Part shown: positions 6,527 to 8,778 of the stretch, one piece after another
Layout of the letters: every line of letters begins with the position of its first letter
How positions within the stretch are numbered: the stretch's first letter is position 1
From: Lentisphaeria bacterium
GTDB taxonomy: Bacteria > Verrucomicrobiota > Lentisphaeria > Oligosphaerales > Oligosphaeraceae
DNA: 8,778 nucleotides
Assembly: GCA_016302725.1 (NCBI GenBank)
Contig: JAEDNB010000084.1
Location: 1-8,778 of the forward strand
Direction: 5' to 3'
The notes under the pieces: model-generated
Told to the model about the DNA's origin: nothing
What the model saw: only the letters and a program-made list of their open reading frames with translations
Database searches by the model: none
Translations under genes and position numbers: made by a program

Positions 6527-7843
6527 CTAGCGCCCCTCCCCTTCCGGCGGGGCGCCGCACAGGTATGCCTCCCAGCGCTCCAAATGGTTCAAGGGAACCC
6601 GGGCCGTCAAATGCACCCCGTCCTCCCGGTACTCCTCCGCCTCCACAAAACAATACTTCCGAATCTGCCCCACCACCCCCTGCCCTCCATGGGGAATGAG
6701 ATAGTGCCGACGGGGCATGAGGGCCTTCACCAACTCCGTAAGCCGCCCCACAAGACGGGACATGCCCTCCCCGGTCAGCACCGAAAGGGGAAGCGCCTCG
6801 GGAAAGGCCGCCAGCAACTCCCTCTGGCGCTCCTCGGAAACCAAATCCCACTTGTTCAAAACCAAAAGGGTGGGCTTGGGGCCGACCCCAATCTCCGCCA
6901 ACACCCCCATGGTGGTGTCGTGATGCTCCAACACCGCAGGATCCGAGGCGTCCAGCAACTCCAGGACATAGTCGGAAAGGCGGGTCTCCTCCAGGGTGGA
7001 CTTGAAGGCGTCAATGAGAAGATGGGGCAACTTCCGCACAAAGCCGACCGTATCCGCCAGAAGCACCTCCTGCCCTCCGGGCAGGAGATAGCGGCGCACC
7101 GTGGGATCCAAGGTGGCGAACAATTTGTCCTCCACCAGCACATCCGCCTGGGTCAGGGCATGGAGCAGGGAGGATTTCCCCGCATTGGTATAGCCCACGA
7201 TGGCCACCACGGGAACCGGCTTCACCAGACGCCGACGACGCTGGACCTCACGCTGGCGACGCACCGTGGCCAACTCCTCCCGCAACATCTGGATCCGAAT
7301 GCGGATGCGACGGGCGTCCAACTCCAATTGCTGCTCCCCCTGCATGCGCCCCCCCAGGCCGCCGCTGGCGCCACGCTGACGGTTCAAATGCTTCCATTTG
7401 CGCACAAGACGGGGCAACTCGTAGTTCATCTTGGCCAACTGCACCTGGAGCCAGGCCTCCCGGGTGTGGGCGCGCCCCGCAAAAATGTCCAGAATCACCT
7501 CCTGGCGGTCAATCACCGCCAGGGAACTCATCTTCTCCCAATTCCTCTGCTGGGAAGGGGAAAGGACATCGTCCGTCACCACTACCTCCGCCCCAAGGCT
7601 CTTCGCCTCCTCCAAAATCTCCTGCACCTTCCCCTTCCCTAGAATCGTACCAGGCTCCGGATGGCGCAGACGGGCCAACTGGCTGCCCACAACCTCCAGA
7701 CCCTGGGTGCGCACCAACTCCCCCAGTTCCGTCAACAGGGACAACGCCTCCTCCGGACTCTCCCCCGGATGGAGAAAACTTACCAAATATGCCTTGGGGG
7801 GCACAGGGGTCAGGGACTTGTCTTGGCTTTCCGACACAAACAT
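6527..7843 (-). CDS. hflX: GTPase HflX (ribosome-associated)
   Basis: HflX binds the 50S subunit and splits stalled or hibernating 70S ribosomes, acting in the cytoplasm. From the ATG at 7843 the product is 438 residues, normal for the family. The N-terminal HflX domain includes GTILGKGKVQEI (65-76), DDVLSPSQQRN (91-101), VIDRQEVILDIFAGRA (110-125) and a basic helical linker (176-207). The GTPase domain has G1 GYTNAGKS (217-224), G2 ATLDPT (243-248), G3 DTVGF (264-268), G4 NKWD (330-333) and a likely G5 SVLTG (354-358). The hallmark GPGETQLE appears as MQGEQQLE (167-174), a notable deviation. The frame runs open to a GTG at 8038, but that extension translates tandem and leader repeats, so I prefer 7843. 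A gggggag lies 18 bases upstream, rather far; a TTG at 7861 is a possible alternative start. It is first in the apparent operon, directly before mutL. Confidence 0.95.
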   Translation of the reverse strand: MFVSESQDKSLTPVPPKAYLVSFLHPGESPEEALSLLTELGELVRTQGLEVVGSQLARLRHPEPGTILGKGKVQEILEEAKSLGAEVVVTDDVLSPSQQRNWEKMSSLAVIDRQEVILDIFAGRAHTREAWLQVQLAKMNYELPRLVRKWKHLNRQRGASGGLGGRMQGEQQLELDARRIRIRIQMLREELATVRRQREVQRRRRLVKPVPVVAIVGYTNAGKSSLLHALTQADVLVEDKLFATLDPTVRRYLLPGGQEVLLADTVGFVRKLPHLLIDAFKSTLEETRLSDYVLELLDASDPAVLEHHDTTMGVLAEIGVGPKPTLLVLNKWDLVSEERQRELLAAFPEALPLSVLTGEGMSRLVGRLTELVKALMPRRHYLIPHGGQGVVGQIRKYCFVEAEEYREDGVHLTARVPLNHLERWEAYLCGAPPEGEGR

Positions 7844-7977
7844 GCATATACCATAGCACAACTCCCCCACTCCCCCTGGCAACACAGAAAACACAAAGCC
7901 ACACACACAGAAGATACAAAGGACCCTCCCCTCCTCCTTGCTTTGCGCCTCGGGCAAAAAAGCCAGCCAACGCCCCC
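7844..7977. other. Intergenic region upstream of hflX
   Basis: No gene. It separates hflX (minus strand) from the repeat modules, whose putative promoters point the other way, so the hflX promoter should lie here. On the minus strand TTGCCA (7882-7877) is a weak -35 candidate, but no convincing -10 follows at normal spacing, so I do not call a promoter. An AC-rich stretch (about 7880-7913) is largely alternating purine-pyrimidine. Confidence 0.5.
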
Positions 7978-8010
7978 GCACCCTTGCCCGCACCCTTGCC
8001 CGCACCCTTG
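7978..8010 (+). repeat. 12-bp tandem repeat (gcacccttgccc), first copy
   Basis: Two full units (7978-7989 and 7990-8001) and a 9-base partial unit (8002-8010) of gcacccttgccc. It sits immediately before the conserved leader block. A matching, slightly degenerate tract precedes the second leader at 8467-8504. Confidence 0.85.
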
Positions 8011-8071
8011 TCTTTTCCTGCCAGGCCTCAATAGGCACCTATGGGAATTCCAGGCTTACGCTTCCCCGTTC

Positions 8072-8100
8072 TTGACGTCCCCGGGACGGGGCCTTAAACT
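8072..8100 (+). promoter_or_regulatory. Sigma70-like promoter with internal palindrome, leader copy 1
   Basis: TTGACG (8072-8077; five of six against TTGACA) is followed by exactly 17 bases and TAAACT (8095-8100; four of six against TATAAT). It fires toward the array, away from hflX, with transcription expected to start near 8106. A perfect 13-base palindrome, cgtccccgggacg (8076-8088), overlaps the -35 edge and the spacer, where a repressor could bind. No reading frame follows, so a non-coding transcript of the array is the likely product. Confidence 0.5.
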
Positions 8101-8102
8101 GA

Positions 8103-8127
8103 GGGTGGTAGGGAGGGGGGAGAGGGG
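8103..8127 (+). other. G-quadruplex-type tract, leader copy 1
   Basis: Four G-runs (8103-8105, 8111-8113, 8115-8120, 8124-8127) with loops of 5, 1 and 3 bases fit the common G-quadruplex pattern. The tract lies on the non-template strand just after the predicted start and before the first array repeat, so it could fold in DNA or in the RNA leader. Confidence 0.6.
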
Positions 8128-8133
8128 TTACCT

Positions 8134-8436
8134 CTTACCCCGCGCGCGTAGCGCGCACGCAGGGACGTATGCCCCTGGTGCAAAATGCCGGAAATGCGGC
8201 TTATCCCGCGCGCGTAACGCGCACGCAGGGACGAGGAGGTCACAGAATCCATAATACAACGTCCGCTTACCTCTCGCGCGTAACGCGCACGCAAGGAAGA
8301 GTTTTTCCGGGCTTCCCGGCGGCGTGTAGTGCCCCCTCGATACGTAGCGCGCACGAGGGGACGTCCACGCAGTCGGTCCCGGCCTCCCCGCACCACTTGA
8401 CCTTACGCCGCGCGCGTACCGCACGTGGGGACGTAT
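8134..8436 (+). repeat. CRISPR-like array 1: five palindromic repeats of about 37 bp
   Basis: Repeats begin at 8134, 8200, 8266, 8330 and 8402, giving periods of 66, 66, 64 and 72 bp. A typical unit starts cttaccccgcgcgcgta and ends acgcgcacgcagggacgtat. Its core gcgcgt-a-acgcgc is a perfect dyad, extended outward by gc/gc and ccc/ggg. Spacers of about 27-35 bp show no shared sequence. The first two repeats are close to consensus, the third and fourth increasingly degenerate, and the fifth partly so, a decay away from the leader that resembles CRISPR trailers. Against CRISPR: repeats vary even near the leader, and no cas genes are visible. Alternatives are a REP/BIME-like family or a regularly spaced protein-binding array. 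Translations give LRARYARG-type peptides in several frames, but the periods are not all multiples of three. Confidence 0.85.
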
Positions 8437-8466
8437 GGACTGGCGCTTGGGTCAGTCTCCTCCAAT

Positions 8467-8504
8467 GCCCTTGCCCTTTGCCCGCACCCTTGCCCGCACC
8501 CTTG
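8467..8504 (+). repeat. 12-bp tandem repeat tract, second copy
   Basis: One full gcacccttgccc unit (8484-8495) and a partial unit (8496-8504), preceded by shortened variants (gcccttgccctttgccc, 8467-8483). It marks the left border of the second module, as the tract at 7978-8010 does for the first. Confidence 0.8.
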
Positions 8505-8664
8505 TCTTTTCCTGCCAGGCCTCAATAGGCACCTATGGGAATTCCAGGCTTACGCTTCCCCGTTCTTGACGTCCCCGGGACGGGGCCTTAAACTGAGGGT
8601 GGTAGGGAGGGGGGAGAGGGGTTACCTCTTACCCCGCGCGCGCAACGCGCACGCAGGGACGTAT
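8478..8664 (+). repeat. 187-bp direct repeat, copy 2 (leader plus first array repeat)
   Basis: Second copy of the block at 7984-8170, with only two substitutions, both inside the palindromic repeat. After this block the sequence diverges from copy 1 for 31 bp (8665-8695) and then resumes the copy 1 order one unit later. Confidence 0.95.
8566..8594 (+). promoter_or_regulatory. Sigma70-like promoter with internal palindrome, leader copy 2
   Basis: Exact duplicate of the first leader promoter: TTGACG (8566-8571), 17 bases, TAAACT (8589-8594), with the cgtccccgggacg palindrome at 8570-8582. It points into the second array. The G-rich tract is repeated at 8597-8621. Confidence 0.5.
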
Positions 8665-8778
8665 TCCATCGCCAAACGCCAATTCCACGCTCCAGCTTAC
8701 CCCGCGCGCGTAACGCGCACGCAGGGACGTATGCCCCTGGTGCAAAATGCCGGAAATGCGGCTTACCCCGCGCGCGTA
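8628..8778 (+). repeat. CRISPR-like array 2: palindromic repeats, cut by window end
   Basis: Repeats begin at 8628, 8696 and 8762; the last is cut after 17 bases. The unit at 8696-8732 matches consensus throughout, and that at 8628 differs at one position. The spacer at 8733-8761 is identical over 29 bases to the first spacer of array 1 (8171-8199). The spacer at 8665-8695 (31 bp) occurs only here. Array 2 therefore reads as array 1 with one additional repeat-spacer unit next to the leader. The array continues past the window, so its length is unknown. Confidence 0.85.

Larger units (their letters stand above)
7984..8170 (+). repeat. 187-bp direct repeat, copy 1 (leader plus first array repeat)
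   Basis: Identical to 8478-8664 apart from two substitutions (8149 t/c and 8151 g/a); positions 7984-8148 match without any difference. The offset is 494 bp, not a multiple of three. The block carries the end of the 12-bp tandem tract, a leader of about 120 bp and the first palindromic repeat. Near-perfect identity outside any gene implies recent duplication or gene conversion. Confidence 0.95.

Noticed and set aside
5045..7642. 865-codon open frame on the plus strand antisense to mutL and hflX
   Set aside because: It crosses two well-conserved genes, has no domain resemblance and is composition-driven (His/Gly/Pro-rich).
7844..8038. N-terminal extension of HflX from a GTG at 8038
   Set aside because: The added 65 residues translate the 12-bp tandem repeat and leader (VRARVRARVRG) and do not resemble HflX; the family length fits the ATG at 7843.
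8094..8424. Overlapping minus-strand frames with LRARYARG / ACALRARG peptide repeats
   Set aside because: They are translations of the palindromic DNA repeats, open in more than one frame. Repeat periods of 64 and 68 bp and the 494-bp module offset are not multiples of three, so coding selection is not supported.
8169..8528. Plus-strand frame through the array and second tandem tract
   Set aside because: It consists of repeat-derived sequence only, with no ribosome site or homology, and the frame is not kept between modules.
8134..8778. Integron attC array
   Set aside because: Spacers of about 27-35 bp are too short to hold gene cassettes, and no GTTRRRY-type core sites are visible.
8134..8778. 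Plasmid-type iteron origin
   Set aside because: Units are longer and GC-rich, no AT-rich unwinding region or replication initiator gene is present, and the context is chromosomal.

Overview
The window looks like bacterial chromosome of high GC content. I cannot place the organism firmly. The protein families and the GC-rich, Leu/Pro/Arg-rich style would suit a PVC-type bacterium (Verrucomicrobiota, Lentisphaerota or Planctomycetota), but this is a weak inference.

Layout. At the left edge is an AT-richer stub (1-63), then the 3' half of a tRNA-Ser(CGA) gene with an encoded CCA (64-124). No 5' half is present, which is the usual signature of an attachment site at the end of an integrated element. 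After a 214-base gap come five genes on the minus strand, read right to left: hflX (7843 to 6527), mutL (6523 to 4658), a family-5 peptide-type solute-binding protein (4651 to 2477), a DppB/OppB-like permease (2448 to 1471) and a DppC/OppC-like permease (1445 to 339). The gaps between them are 3, 6, 28 and 25 bases, so one transcription unit is likely. No ATPase gene of the transporter is in view. MutL keeps a complete ATPase but has lost every recognisable metal-binding motif of the MutL endonuclease site.

Right end. From about 7978 to the window end there is no credible gene. The region is built from a repeated module: a 12-bp tandem repeat, a conserved leader of about 120 bp, then an array of 37-bp palindromic repeats separated by non-repeated stretches of mostly 27-35 bp (period mostly 64-68 bp). 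The leader holds a good sigma70-like promoter firing into the array, a perfect palindrome between its -35 and -10 boxes, and a G-quadruplex-type tract. The module occurs twice, 494 bp apart. The second copy has one extra repeat-spacer unit directly after the leader, followed by the same first spacer as copy 1. That polarity resembles CRISPR arrays, but the repeats are more degenerate than in ordinary CRISPRs and no cas gene is visible. This is the most interesting part of the window.

Composition. The plus strand is clearly G-rich over the transporter genes and C-rich over hflX, with the switch inside mutL, although all five genes point the same way.
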